A stretch of 64,000 nt of DNA from Marinobacter sp. (GTDB lineage: Bacteria; Pseudomonadota; Gammaproteobacteria; Pseudomonadales; Oleiphilaceae), in assembly GCA_030457765.1 (NCBI GenBank), contig JAKDUK010000008.1, positions 1 through 64,000 on the forward strand, written 5' to 3'. This document shows, piece after piece, positions 50,897-60,112 of this stretch. Below the pieces are notes generated by a model. It saw only the letters and a program-made list of their open reading frames with translations, was not told where the DNA came from and searched no databases. Numbering within the stretch: the first letter of the stretch is position 1; every line of letters begins with the position of its first letter. A program made the translations under genes and the position numbers.

Positions 50897-52417
50897 ATGG
50901 CCCATGAAGAGCTGTACCTTAATCTCCGCAACCTAACGCTTGATGATTACGATCAGCTTCAGGTGCTTATGGATCGCGTCTATGACGACATTGGCGGCGC
51001 TTGGCCAAGAGACACCATTAAAGCATTGGTTGAGCAGTTCCCGGATGGCCAGATCTGTATTGAAGACAACGATCAGTTGGTGGCGGTTGCCCTTACTGTG
51101 TCGGTTAAATATGAGCGGTTCAGCAACCCTCATACCTATGACGACCTGATCCTGCGCAACGAACAGATTTGGCACAATCCCAACGGTGATTCGCTTTATG
51201 GTTTGGATGTATTTATTCATCCTGATTATCGCGGCTACCGGCTTGGCCGGCGCTTGTACGAAGCGCGAAGGGAACTTTGCCGTTCTATGAATTTGCGAGC
51301 TATATTGGCTGGCGGTCGTATCCCTGGTTATTTCAAATATTCAGACCAGTACTCACCCGCTGAATACATTGACCGTGTTGATCGCAGGGATATTTACGAC
51401 CCGATTCTCAGTTTTCAGCTGTCTAATGACTTTAAAGTTACCCGGCTAATGCACAAATACCTGCCCGAAGATGAAAAATCCCTTGGGTATGCAACCTTGC
51501 TGGAATGGCAGAACATTCTATATACACCACCGTCTTCAGTTCTCAACGTAAAGAAAACCCAGGTTCGTATGGGCGCTGTGCAGTGGCAGATGCGTGAGTT
51601 TTCCTCCGTAGAAGAGGTGCTTGAGCAGGTCGAGTATTTTGTAGACGCATTGTCTGATTACAAAAGTGATTTTGCGTTATTTCCCGAGTTTTTTAATGCA
51701 CCATTGATGGGCCTTACCGACCAGGTGGATCAAACCCGCGCCATTCGCTTTCTTGCCGGATTTACGGAGCAGTTCCGGGATCGCATGTCGGATATGGCCG
51801 TTAGCTATAACATCAACATTATTACCGGCTCCATGCCGCTGCTTGAAAATGACCGAGTCTACAACGTGTCTTATCTGTGCCATCGGGACGGCCGTGTAGA
51901 TGAACAGCGCAAGATTCATATTACTCCCCATGAACGGCGCGACTGGGTGGTAGAAGGCGGCAATCAATTTGAAGTGTTTGAAACAGATGCCGGGCGGGTA
52001 GCGATTCTTATCTGCTACGACATCGAATTCCCAGAGCTTGGGCGCATTGCAGCCAGCAAAGAAGTCGATATTATTTGCGTACCCTTTTGGACCGACACAA
52101 AGAACAGCTATTTGCGGGTTCGACACTGTGCACAGGCACGGGCAATTGAGAACGAGTGTTACGTTGTGATTACCGGCAGCGTTGGCAACTTGCCGAAAGT
52201 AGAAAACCTTGACGTGCAATACGCTCAGTCATCGGTGTTCTCGCCTTCTGATTTCTCTTTCCCCCACGACGCTGTGATGGCGGAAACAACGCCAAACACA
52301 GAAATGATCATGTTCTCGGATATGGACCTGGAAAAGCTCACACTGGTTCGTAACGAAGGGTCTGTAACCAACCTGAAAGACCGGCGAGTTGATATGTACC
52401 AAATTAACACTAGGTAA
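50897..52417 (+). CDS. bifunctional GNAT N-acetyltransferase / carbon-nitrogen hydrolase
   Basis: HPDYRGYRLGRRLYEARRELC GNAT motif; FALFPEFFNAPL, VAILICYDIEFPELGR nitrilase motifs. Confidence 0.93.
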   Translation: MAHEELYLNLRNLTLDDYDQLQVLMDRVYDDIGGAWPRDTIKALVEQFPDGQICIEDNDQLVAVALTVSVKYERFSNPHTYDDLILRNEQIWHNPNGDSLYGLDVFIHPDYRGYRLGRRLYEARRELCRSMNLRAILAGGRIPGYFKYSDQYSPAEYIDRVDRRDIYDPILSFQLSNDFKVTRLMHKYLPEDEKSLGYATLLEWQNILYTPPSSVLNVKKTQVRMGAVQWQMREFSSVEEVLEQVEYFVDALSDYKSDFALFPEFFNAPLMGLTDQVDQTRAIRFLAGFTEQFRDRMSDMAVSYNINIITGSMPLLENDRVYNVSYLCHRDGRVDEQRKIHITPHERRDWVVEGGNQFEVFETDAGRVAILICYDIEFPELGRIAASKEVDIICVPFWTDTKNSYLRVRHCAQARAIENECYVVITGSVGNLPKVENLDVQYAQSSVFSPSDFSFPHDAVMAETTPNTEMIMFSDMDLEKLTLVRNEGSVTNLKDRRVDMYQINTR

Positions 52418-52533
52418 ACATTGAAGAACCGCCTGAAAGAGTTATCGTATCGTGCTGATGACGTTGCCAAACTTTTGATCAACGTCTATTCTTTAACCAG
52501 AATCAAGCCAGCTTTTACAGAGATTTTGTATTC

Positions 52534-52932
52534 ATGAATGAAGCGTTACCAGATCTTATAGCCCAATTCAGAGTGCGGCAGGGCCTGTTCCGTAAGGAGC
52601 AGGTTGAAGCCGAGCTTTTTGAGCTGGACTCCTACGGTTGCGTTCTAAAGACGGACAAAATGTTCAATCCTGGCGACTCCATTGTGCTGGATCTCATCAT
52701 GAATATGCCATTCGATAACATTCGAGCTGAGAACTTAACCGGGCTGGTCACTGAACGCAGAAAGCACTGCAGCAATTTCTTTTACTCTATTGATTTTGCA
52801 GATTTTAAATCTGAAGGAAATGTCGTTTTAGAAGAAACGTTGCGCCGCATCAGAGAGGTGCTTTCAAAAAAGCAGTCGTTAAGGTCGCGTCGTTCCTCAG
52901 GTTCAATGCCGGGTTTCCGGCAGATGGCCTGA
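52534..52932 (+). CDS. PilZ-like domain protein
   Basis: Small beta-rich protein, GDSIVLDLIMNMPFDNIRAENLTGLVTERRKHCSNFFYSIDFADF. Confidence 0.65.
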   Translation: MNEALPDLIAQFRVRQGLFRKEQVEAELFELDSYGCVLKTDKMFNPGDSIVLDLIMNMPFDNIRAENLTGLVTERRKHCSNFFYSIDFADFKSEGNVVLEETLRRIREVLSKKQSLRSRRSSGSMPGFRQMA

Positions 52933-52973
52933 TCATTATTATTCGTTCTACCTGCCTGCAAGGAGACATCTCT

Positions 52974-53591
52974 ATGGCGAAGAAGCCCAAATCGAACGTT
53001 GATAAAATCGTAAAAAAGGTCAACAAGGAATTTGAGAAAACGTCATCCCAAATCGAAGGCTTGATCAGTGATGCGATGAAGCAGTTCGATACCTTGCAGC
53101 ACCAGGTTCAAGACCCGGTTCGTAAGCTTTTAAAAGAGGTTGACGAGCTTCGAGAGCGGGAAATGAAGCGTTTTAGCGATGAGTTTGAACGGCGCTTGGA
53201 CGAGTTTCACGAACTGCAATCCAGCGTGCTTGAGCGCTTGGGTGTCGCATCCAAGGAAGATATCCTTAAAGCTGAAAAAGAAAGCAAAAAAGAACTCAAG
53301 AAGTCGCCTGCACCCGCCGCCAGTAAGCCTGCCAAGAAGCCGGCTACCAAAAAGGCAGCTCCCAAGAAAGCTGCTGCCAGGAAGACGGCGGCAAAGAAGA
53401 CTGTCGATAAAAGCGACCTTACTCTTGTGAAAGGGATTGGGCCGGCTACGGCAAAGAAAATGAAAGATGCCGGGATTACATCTGTTGATCAGATTGCCAA
53501 TCCATCCCCGGCCGATCAGGAAAAGCTGAATACGTTTTCCAGCATCAAGGGATTCGACCAACTTACAACAGAAGCTAAAAAAATTAACTGA
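52974..53591 (+). CDS. phasin/AlgP-like Lys/Ala-rich protein with C-terminal helix-hairpin-helix
   Basis: Coiled-coil N-terminus; KPAKKPATKKAAPKKAAARKTAAKKT; LVKGIGPATAKKMKDAGITSVDQIANPS. Confidence 0.8.
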   Translation: MAKKPKSNVDKIVKKVNKEFEKTSSQIEGLISDAMKQFDTLQHQVQDPVRKLLKEVDELREREMKRFSDEFERRLDEFHELQSSVLERLGVASKEDILKAEKESKKELKKSPAPAASKPAKKPATKKAAPKKAAARKTAAKKTVDKSDLTLVKGIGPATAKKMKDAGITSVDQIANPSPADQEKLNTFSSIKGFDQLTTEAKKIN

Positions 53592-55867
53592 TGCAAACGC
53601 CTGACCAACCTGTTTTACGGGACATTGTCCTGATTGGTGGCGGGCACAGCCACGTTGGGGTACTCAAACGGTTTGCAATGAAACCGGTACCCGGTGTGCG
53701 CCTGACCCTCATCTGTCGCGATACACACACGCCCTACTCCGGAATGCTGCCCGGCTACGTAGCCGGGCATTACAGCTACGATGATGTGCACATTGACCTG
53801 AGCCGCCTTGCGGAATTTGCCGGCGCGCGCTTTTACCGCGCCGAAGCTGAGGGCATTGATCGCCACAACAAGCGCGTGATCTGCAAAGGCCGCCCGGATG
53901 TTCCCTACGACATATTGTCGATCAATATCGGTTCATCTCCCAGAGTGAGTGAGGTTGAAGGTGCCTCGCAATACGCAGTGCCGGTTAAGCCTATCACTGG
54001 CTTCAACAATCGGTGGCTTGCCCTGCTTTCACGTATTGAAAACCACGAGGGACCACTCACAGTTGGGGTTGTCGGTGCCGGTGCTGGCGGTGTAGAGCTT
54101 ACACTGGCCATGCAGTATCGTCTTAAAAACGAACTGGAGCAGCGAGGGCGCGATTCCGACCAACTACACTTTCACTTGTTTGATGCGGCTGATGAGATTC
54201 TTCCTACTCACACCTCCAAAGTGCGTGAAATCTTCCGCCAAACTCTTTCGGATCGCGGCATAAAGCTCCATCTTGGCTCGCCGGTTCAAAAGGTTAGTGA
54301 AGGATTGTTGTGTGCAGCTTCTGGGGATACCCTGCAAACGGACGAAGTTCTTTGGGTAACCAAAGCAGGTGGTCCAACCTGGCTAAAAGAAACTGGCTTG
54401 GCACTGGATGACGGCCTGTTCCTGCGGGTACGAGACACACTACAAGTTGAAAACGACGACAGTATTTTCGCCGCGGGCGACATCGCCAATATGATTAGTC
54501 ATCCCCGTGAAAAAGCCGGTGTGTTTGCGGTGCGCCAAGGACCACCCTTGGCGGATAATCTAAAACGGATGGCTTTAGGCAAGGCACCCAAGGACTTCCA
54601 TCCTCAGAAAAAATGGCTGGCATTGATCAGCACGGGCGATAAATATGCCGTTGCCTCTCGCGGCGACACGTACTTTGATGGCGCCCTGGTGTGGCGCTGG
54701 AAGGATTGGGTAGACCGCCGTTTCATGGATAAGTTTTCCAACCTTCCAGCCATGGAAGAAACCTCTGCCCTGCCAGATACGGCGGCCGCTCAGAACCCGG
54801 AAGAAGCATCTCAAGCTATATCTGCCGTGGCCATGCGCTGCGGTGGATGTGGCGCCAAGGTGGGCAGCACGGTTCTTTCAAGAGCGTTGGGCGAACTCCG
54901 GCCTATTGATCGGGACGACATTCTTATCGGCTTACATGCGCCAGACGATGCTGCTGTTCTGCGAGTGCCTCCCGGAAAAGCCGTGGTGCATACCGTCGAC
55001 TTTTTTCGAGCGTTTATTGACGACCCTTACACGTTTGGTCGCGTTGCCGCCAACCATAGTTTGGGTGACGTGTTCGCCATGGGCGCCGAAGCTCAAAGTG
55101 CCACCGCTGTGGCCACAGTTCCTTACGGCATAGAATCCAAGGTAGAAGATGTGGTTTACCAGATGATGTCTGGTGCAGTGGACGTGCTGAATGAAGCCGG
55201 CTGCGCCTTGGTAGGCGGCCATACCGGAGAAGGCCGTGAACTTGCCCTCGGGTTTGCGGTGAATGGTTTGATCGATCCCGACGAAGTGATGAGCAAAGGC
55301 GGCTTGCGTGCCGGTGATGCGCTGATTCTTACCAAGCCTATTGGCACCGGCACACTGTTTGCGGCTCACGCCCGTTTGGCTGCAAAAGGCCGCTGGATCG
55401 ATTCCGCTTTGGCCTCCATGGTCCAGTCCAACAAGGCTGCGGCAGATTGTCTTCGTGGCTTTGGGTCCAAGGCCTGTACCGATGTAACCGGTTTTGGCTT
55501 ACTTGGCCACCTTGTGGAGATGACACGACCGTCGGGAGTGGATGCTGAATTGGATCTTTCTGCAATTCCCGTTCTACCGGGTGCAGAAGAAACCGCCGCG
55601 GCAGGCATTCTCAGCTCTTTGCAGCCGGCTAATATACGCTTGCGTCGTGGTATCCGAGATCAAGAGCAGTGGGTGAAGCACCCTCGCTATGCTCTGATCT
55701 TTGATCCACAAACTGCTGGCGGCTTGCTGGCCAGTGTCTCGGCAGATAAGGCAGAAGACTGTGTAAGAGAGCTCAAAGCTCTGGGATACCCGCATACTGC
55801 TGTGATAGGCCGGATAACATCGCAGGATGAGAGCGGGCCAGTTGAGCCAATCACCTTAAAAGAATGA
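53591..55867 (+). CDS. selD: FAD-dependent oxidoreductase fused to selenide, water dikinase
   Basis: N-term IVLIGGGHSHVGVLKRFAMKPVPGVRLTLI (NDH-like); C-term MRCGGCGAKVGSTVLSRALG, GHTGEGRELALGFAVNG (SelD). Confidence 0.95.
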   Translation: MQTPDQPVLRDIVLIGGGHSHVGVLKRFAMKPVPGVRLTLICRDTHTPYSGMLPGYVAGHYSYDDVHIDLSRLAEFAGARFYRAEAEGIDRHNKRVICKGRPDVPYDILSINIGSSPRVSEVEGASQYAVPVKPITGFNNRWLALLSRIENHEGPLTVGVVGAGAGGVELTLAMQYRLKNELEQRGRDSDQLHFHLFDAADEILPTHTSKVREIFRQTLSDRGIKLHLGSPVQKVSEGLLCAASGDTLQTDEVLWVTKAGGPTWLKETGLALDDGLFLRVRDTLQVENDDSIFAAGDIANMISHPREKAGVFAVRQGPPLADNLKRMALGKAPKDFHPQKKWLALISTGDKYAVASRGDTYFDGALVWRWKDWVDRRFMDKFSNLPAMEETSALPDTAAAQNPEEASQAISAVAMRCGGCGAKVGSTVLSRALGELRPIDRDDILIGLHAPDDAAVLRVPPGKAVVHTVDFFRAFIDDPYTFGRVAANHSLGDVFAMGAEAQSATAVATVPYGIESKVEDVVYQMMSGAVDVLNEAGCALVGGHTGEGRELALGFAVNGLIDPDEVMSKGGLRAGDALILTKPIGTGTLFAAHARLAAKGRWIDSALASMVQSNKAAADCLRGFGSKACTDVTGFGLLGHLVEMTRPSGVDAELDLSAIPVLPGAEETAAAGILSSLQPANIRLRRGIRDQEQWVKHPRYALIFDPQTAGGLLASVSADKAEDCVRELKALGYPHTAVIGRITSQDESGPVEPITLKE

Positions 55868-55869
55868 GC

Positions 55870-56856
55870 TTAAAATGTATTTTTGGGGCAGCGCTGCAAG
55901 GCAAGTGAAAGCGCTTGCTCCAGGGATTTCTGTTCTTTTTCCGGCGTGAACTGGCCGGCCAGATAGCCAACTTGTTTGCGTAACTGCTCCAGAAATGCCG
56001 GATCTGTTTCTGCACGTATCAGCCGGTCAGCAAGTGCCTGGGTATCACCTACCGGGTAGTAGCCGGCGTAATCTGCACCCAGTAAGCCGATATTCCCTGC
56101 TATATCAGATGCAATAACAGGCAGACCAGCGAAACAGGCTTCAGATACTACGTTCGCCCCACCCTCCATAGCCGAGCTCATAACAAGTATTTGGCTGTTT
56201 GCCATCAGTTTGCTGGTTTCCTTTTTTTCCAGCTCGCCGAGCCATCTGAAGCGAGGGTTTTCCCGCACCTGTTGTTTTGCGAGGCGGTTCCAGCGCTCGT
56301 TATGAGGTTTGCCCGCACAGGACACTCGAACGCACGAGTTGGCAGGTAAAAGACTGGCTGCCAATGCTGCCCGCAAAGAGTCCTTTTCATCCCGTAAGTG
56401 CCCAATAACACAGACATCAAAGAACTGTGTCTCAGCAGTCGCCTTGAGGGCACATGCTTCAGGCAGGTCAGCAGACTGAAAAAGCGTCACCAACTTATTA
56501 CCAAAACGTTCAGGAATATCATCGCCAACGTTTGCATGTAGACCAATCAATGCATCGGCCGCCTGCATGGAGTAAAGGGTCTGCTCCGGGTATTCGTATT
56601 GGTGCCGGTATATGTCCGTGCCGGTTAACGCGACGATTAAGGGCTTGCCAGGCCAGGTGTTCCGGAAAAGCCGTATGGCCTCGTAGCTGCGCCAGGCATG
56701 AAGTGCAAGCATTAGGTCGCAGGGTTCGCCCTGATACGTTGTAACGATAGACACCTCATGCCCTGAGCGTTGCAGCAATATCTTCCAGCGTTCTGCAGTT
56801 GCCCTGTTGCCAGCCTTCGAGCCGGGGCCGGCTGGCGTAATCATTATGATATTCAT
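55870..56856 (-). CDS. Glycosyltransferase, SenB-like selenosugar synthase candidate (TIGR04348-type)
   Basis: MNIIMITPAGPGSKAGNRATAERWKILLQRSGHEVSIVTTYQGEPCDLMLALHAWRSYEAIRLFR, SSAMEGGANVVSEA; abuts selD. Confidence 0.85.
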   Translation of the reverse strand: MNIIMITPAGPGSKAGNRATAERWKILLQRSGHEVSIVTTYQGEPCDLMLALHAWRSYEAIRLFRNTWPGKPLIVALTGTDIYRHQYEYPEQTLYSMQAADALIGLHANVGDDIPERFGNKLVTLFQSADLPEACALKATAETQFFDVCVIGHLRDEKDSLRAALAASLLPANSCVRVSCAGKPHNERWNRLAKQQVRENPRFRWLGELEKKETSKLMANSQILVMSSAMEGGANVVSEACFAGLPVIASDIAGNIGLLGADYAGYYPVGDTQALADRLIRAETDPAFLEQLRKQVGYLAGQFTPEKEQKSLEQALSLALQRCPKNTF

Positions 56857-57067
56857 AGAATTCTTCGGTACGAGCGATCCCTTTTAGGGCCTCGCTAGAA
56901 TTTTGTTAGGCTTGCGTGGCATTTTAACGGAATAGTGCCTTGGTACCTGACCTATTTAAACCCATTCTCCGTATAGGTGTTCAGGGTTCGGATGAATCAG
57001 CGTATCCTGCAACTCGCAGATAGTGTAGTTCTGCTTTATCAACCAGATAACCGATAAAGGATTTCAA

Positions 57068-57943
57068 ATGGCTTTTAATCTTATACGGAAATTGATGCTT
57101 TCCAGCGTTTTCTGCTTCACCGCTACTGCGGTGTCGGCGGAAACCTTTGTATTTACGGCAATCCCGGATGAAGACGAAACCAAGCTTGTGGAGCGTTTTC
57201 GTGGTGTCGCAGATTACTTGTCTGAGCAGTTGGATGTAGATGTGCGTTATGTCCCGGTGAAGTCTTACGCGGCTGCCATTTCAGCGTTCCGCAACAACCA
57301 GGTACAATTAGCATGGTTCGGCGGCCTCTCTGGTGTACAAGCTCGCCGACTGGTATCTGGCTCAGAAGCCATTGCACAAGGTGTTGAAGACGAAGCATTC
57401 CAAACCTACTTTATTGCCAATACCAACACAAAGATTGAACCGGCAGACAAATTGTCAGATCTGAAAAGCCAGCTCAAGGGTAAAACCTTCACCTTTGGCT
57501 CTAAAGGCTCAACCTCTGGCCGCCTCATGCCCGAGTTCTACGTGCGCGACACCTTTGATGCAAAGCCTGAGGATGTGTTCTCCCGCGTCGGTTTCAGCGG
57601 CAACCACACTCGCACCCTTCGCCTGGTGGAAGCCGGCACCTACGATGTGGGCGCCCTTAACTTCAAGGTTTGGGATAAAGAGCTGGGTGACGGAAACGTT
57701 GATACCGATGCTGTTCAGATTATCTGGAAAACGCCGACTTACCCGGATTACCAATGGACCATTCGAGGTGATGTGAACAAGCGGTTTGGTGACGGTTTCA
57801 AGCAGCGGGTTACCGAAGCCTTGTTGAACCTCAACGATCCCGAACTTCTGGAAAGCTTTCCGCGTTCAGGCTTTATTCCTGCATCCAACGATGACTATGA
57901 ACCGATTCGTAAAACAGCTGAAGAGATCGGAATACTCGATTGA
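57068..57943 (+). CDS. putative selenate/selenite ABC transporter substrate-binding protein
   Basis: PhnD-like FTAIPDEDETKLVERFRGVADYLSEQLDVDVRYVPVKSYAAAISAFRNNQVQLAWFGGLSGVQAR; linked to selD/senB. Confidence 0.87.
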   Translation: MAFNLIRKLMLSSVFCFTATAVSAETFVFTAIPDEDETKLVERFRGVADYLSEQLDVDVRYVPVKSYAAAISAFRNNQVQLAWFGGLSGVQARRLVSGSEAIAQGVEDEAFQTYFIANTNTKIEPADKLSDLKSQLKGKTFTFGSKGSTSGRLMPEFYVRDTFDAKPEDVFSRVGFSGNHTRTLRLVEAGTYDVGALNFKVWDKELGDGNVDTDAVQIIWKTPTYPDYQWTIRGDVNKRFGDGFKQRVTEALLNLNDPELLESFPRSGFIPASNDDYEPIRKTAEEIGILD

Positions 57944-58593
57944 TGACAAGCTTCGATCTTTCTGGCCTGACGGCTTCATTCAGTGGCAAGCGGGTTATTG
58001 GCCCGCTGTCGCTGCGTATTAACACGGGTGACAAAGTTGCTCTTGTGGGCAAAAGCGGTGCCGGCAAGTCCACGCTTATTCGCTTGATTCATGAGCGTGT
58101 TAACCGAGACTCTTCCCTTATCCCCCAGGATTTAGGTTTGGTGAACGCCCTTTCGGTGTTCCATAACGTGTTCATGGGGCAATTGGATAAGCACCCCACT
58201 TGGTATAACACGGTCACCCTCGCCCGTCCGTTCTCGAAAGACCGAAATGAAGTACATACCCTGCTGAATACATTGGGTATGACAGAAAAGCTTTGGACAC
58301 CTACGGCGTCGCTTTCTGGTGGCCAACGCCAGCGTGTCGCGATTGCTCGGGCCCTATACCGAAACGCAGCTGTTCTGCTAGCCGACGAGCCGGTTTCCGC
58401 TCTCGACGGCCCCATGGCGAATTCAGTCATGACACATCTGCGGGATGGTTTTTCAACCAGTATTATTGCGTTGCACGATGTAGAACTGGCCTTACGCTAT
58501 TGCACCAGAATCGTTGGCATACAGGGTGGCCAGGTTGCTCTGGATCAGCCTAGCGAGAACCTCACAACTTCAGACATTATGTCTCTTTATTAG
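57940..58593 (+). CDS. ABC transporter ATP-binding protein
   Basis: Walker A GKSGAGKST, LSGGQRQRVAIARAL, LLADEPVSALD. Confidence 0.93.
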   Translation: MMTSFDLSGLTASFSGKRVIGPLSLRINTGDKVALVGKSGAGKSTLIRLIHERVNRDSSLIPQDLGLVNALSVFHNVFMGQLDKHPTWYNTVTLARPFSKDRNEVHTLLNTLGMTEKLWTPTASLSGGQRQRVAIARALYRNAAVLLADEPVSALDGPMANSVMTHLRDGFSTSIIALHDVELALRYCTRIVGIQGGQVALDQPSENLTTSDIMSLY

Positions 58594-58610
58594 GTAGCGC
58601 AGCCGGCTTC

Positions 58611-60077
58611 ATGTTCTCTTCTCCAACGGTTCGTACCAGCTTTATTTTTCTTGCCATCGCCTTGGTAGGGCTACTGTTTGCGGATATTGCGATCACCGCA
58701 TCCAACCCCTGGCAGGATTTGGGCAACTTTTTTCTCGGCATCATCACCCCAAATTTTTTCAGCAGCGAAGGGTTGATGACCGCACTATTAAGAACCGTCG
58801 CCTTTGCGTTTGTTGGCGTAGCTCTAGGCAGTATCGCCGGCTTCCTGTTGGCATTGGTTTACCGGTCACTACCGGTGCGGATCTTTTGTGCGTTTATACG
58901 CGCCATTCACGAGCTTTTCTGGGCATTGATCTTTCTGCAGTTTTTTGGATTTCACCCACTTACCGGTGTGCTGGCCATCGCTATTCCCTATGCCGGGATT
59001 TTCGCCAAGGTGTATTCGGAAATACTAGAGGAAGTAGACCCGGAGCCCGGCAGAGTTTTGCCACCAGGTACTGGAAATATCACAGCTTTCCTCTACGCCC
59101 GCATTCCAGATTGCTGGGTGAAAATTCGCACCTACACGGCTTACCGACTGGAATGCGGTCTTCGCTCCAGTGCAATTTTAGGATTCGTGGGTCTACCTAC
59201 GCTTGGTTTTTATCTGGAAGCTTCATTTTCTCAGGGCCTGTATTCCGACGCCGGCGCAATGCTGATCCTGTTTTACGTACTGATCGCCACCATGCCACTG
59301 TGGGTCAAACCAAAGCTCTTGCCGGTGTATGTACTTGGAGCGCCCTTCTTTCTAGGGGAAGGTCTGCCGATTGTATGGGGTAACGTGCAGCGTTTTTTCA
59401 CAGAAGACATAGTGCCCGCACCGCTGCGTAACGGGGAAGGTTTAGCCGGGCTAACACCCTGGCTGAATGACCTGATGATCAACCAGGCCGTGCCCGGCAT
59501 CTGGAATACCATTGTGCTCACCCAAATTGCGCTTGTGGCTTCCGGCATCCTCTCGTTGCTTGCATTTCCGTTGATTTCCAACCACTTTGGCGGGCCTTTA
59601 CGACGCAACGCCGGCCATGTCGTTCTGGTAATTGCACGCTCCACGCCGGAATACATTTTGGCCTATATTCTGCTGCAACTCTGGGGCCCCTCAATGTTGC
59701 CTGCGGTTGTAGCGTTGGCTCTGCACAACGGCGGTATTATTGGCCATCTCATTGGGCGGCAAACCAACTCCCTCAACCTTCGTGCCGATGCCCCTACCGG
59801 ATTTGATCGATATAGCTGGGAACTGGTACCCCGGGTGTATCGTTCTTTCTTGGCGTTTTTGTTTTATCGCTGGGAAATCATTATGCGGGAAACAGCTATT
59901 TTGGGGATTTTGGGTATCTACACACTCGGTTTCTATGTAGACAGCGCCATCCAAAACATACGATTTGATCGTGCCATGGTACTGATACTGATCACCGCCC
60001 TGCTGAACATTGGGGTGGACACGATTGGGCGCTATATCCGCCGTAAGCTTGCCCTGCAAACCATGCCGACCTGCTGA
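58611..60077 (+). CDS. ABC transporter permease, two fused PhnE-like domains
   Basis: Duplicated permease cores (about 58770-59300 and 59480-60010). Confidence 0.88.
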   Translation: MFSSPTVRTSFIFLAIALVGLLFADIAITASNPWQDLGNFFLGIITPNFFSSEGLMTALLRTVAFAFVGVALGSIAGFLLALVYRSLPVRIFCAFIRAIHELFWALIFLQFFGFHPLTGVLAIAIPYAGIFAKVYSEILEEVDPEPGRVLPPGTGNITAFLYARIPDCWVKIRTYTAYRLECGLRSSAILGFVGLPTLGFYLEASFSQGLYSDAGAMLILFYVLIATMPLWVKPKLLPVYVLGAPFFLGEGLPIVWGNVQRFFTEDIVPAPLRNGEGLAGLTPWLNDLMINQAVPGIWNTIVLTQIALVASGILSLLAFPLISNHFGGPLRRNAGHVVLVIARSTPEYILAYILLQLWGPSMLPAVVALALHNGGIIGHLIGRQTNSLNLRADAPTGFDRYSWELVPRVYRSFLAFLFYRWEIIMRETAILGILGIYTLGFYVDSAIQNIRFDRAMVLILITALLNIGVDTIGRYIRRKLALQTMPTC

Positions 60078-60112
60078 AACGCGCTTCCAGAGGCCGGGTT
60101 ATCTGCTTGTTT

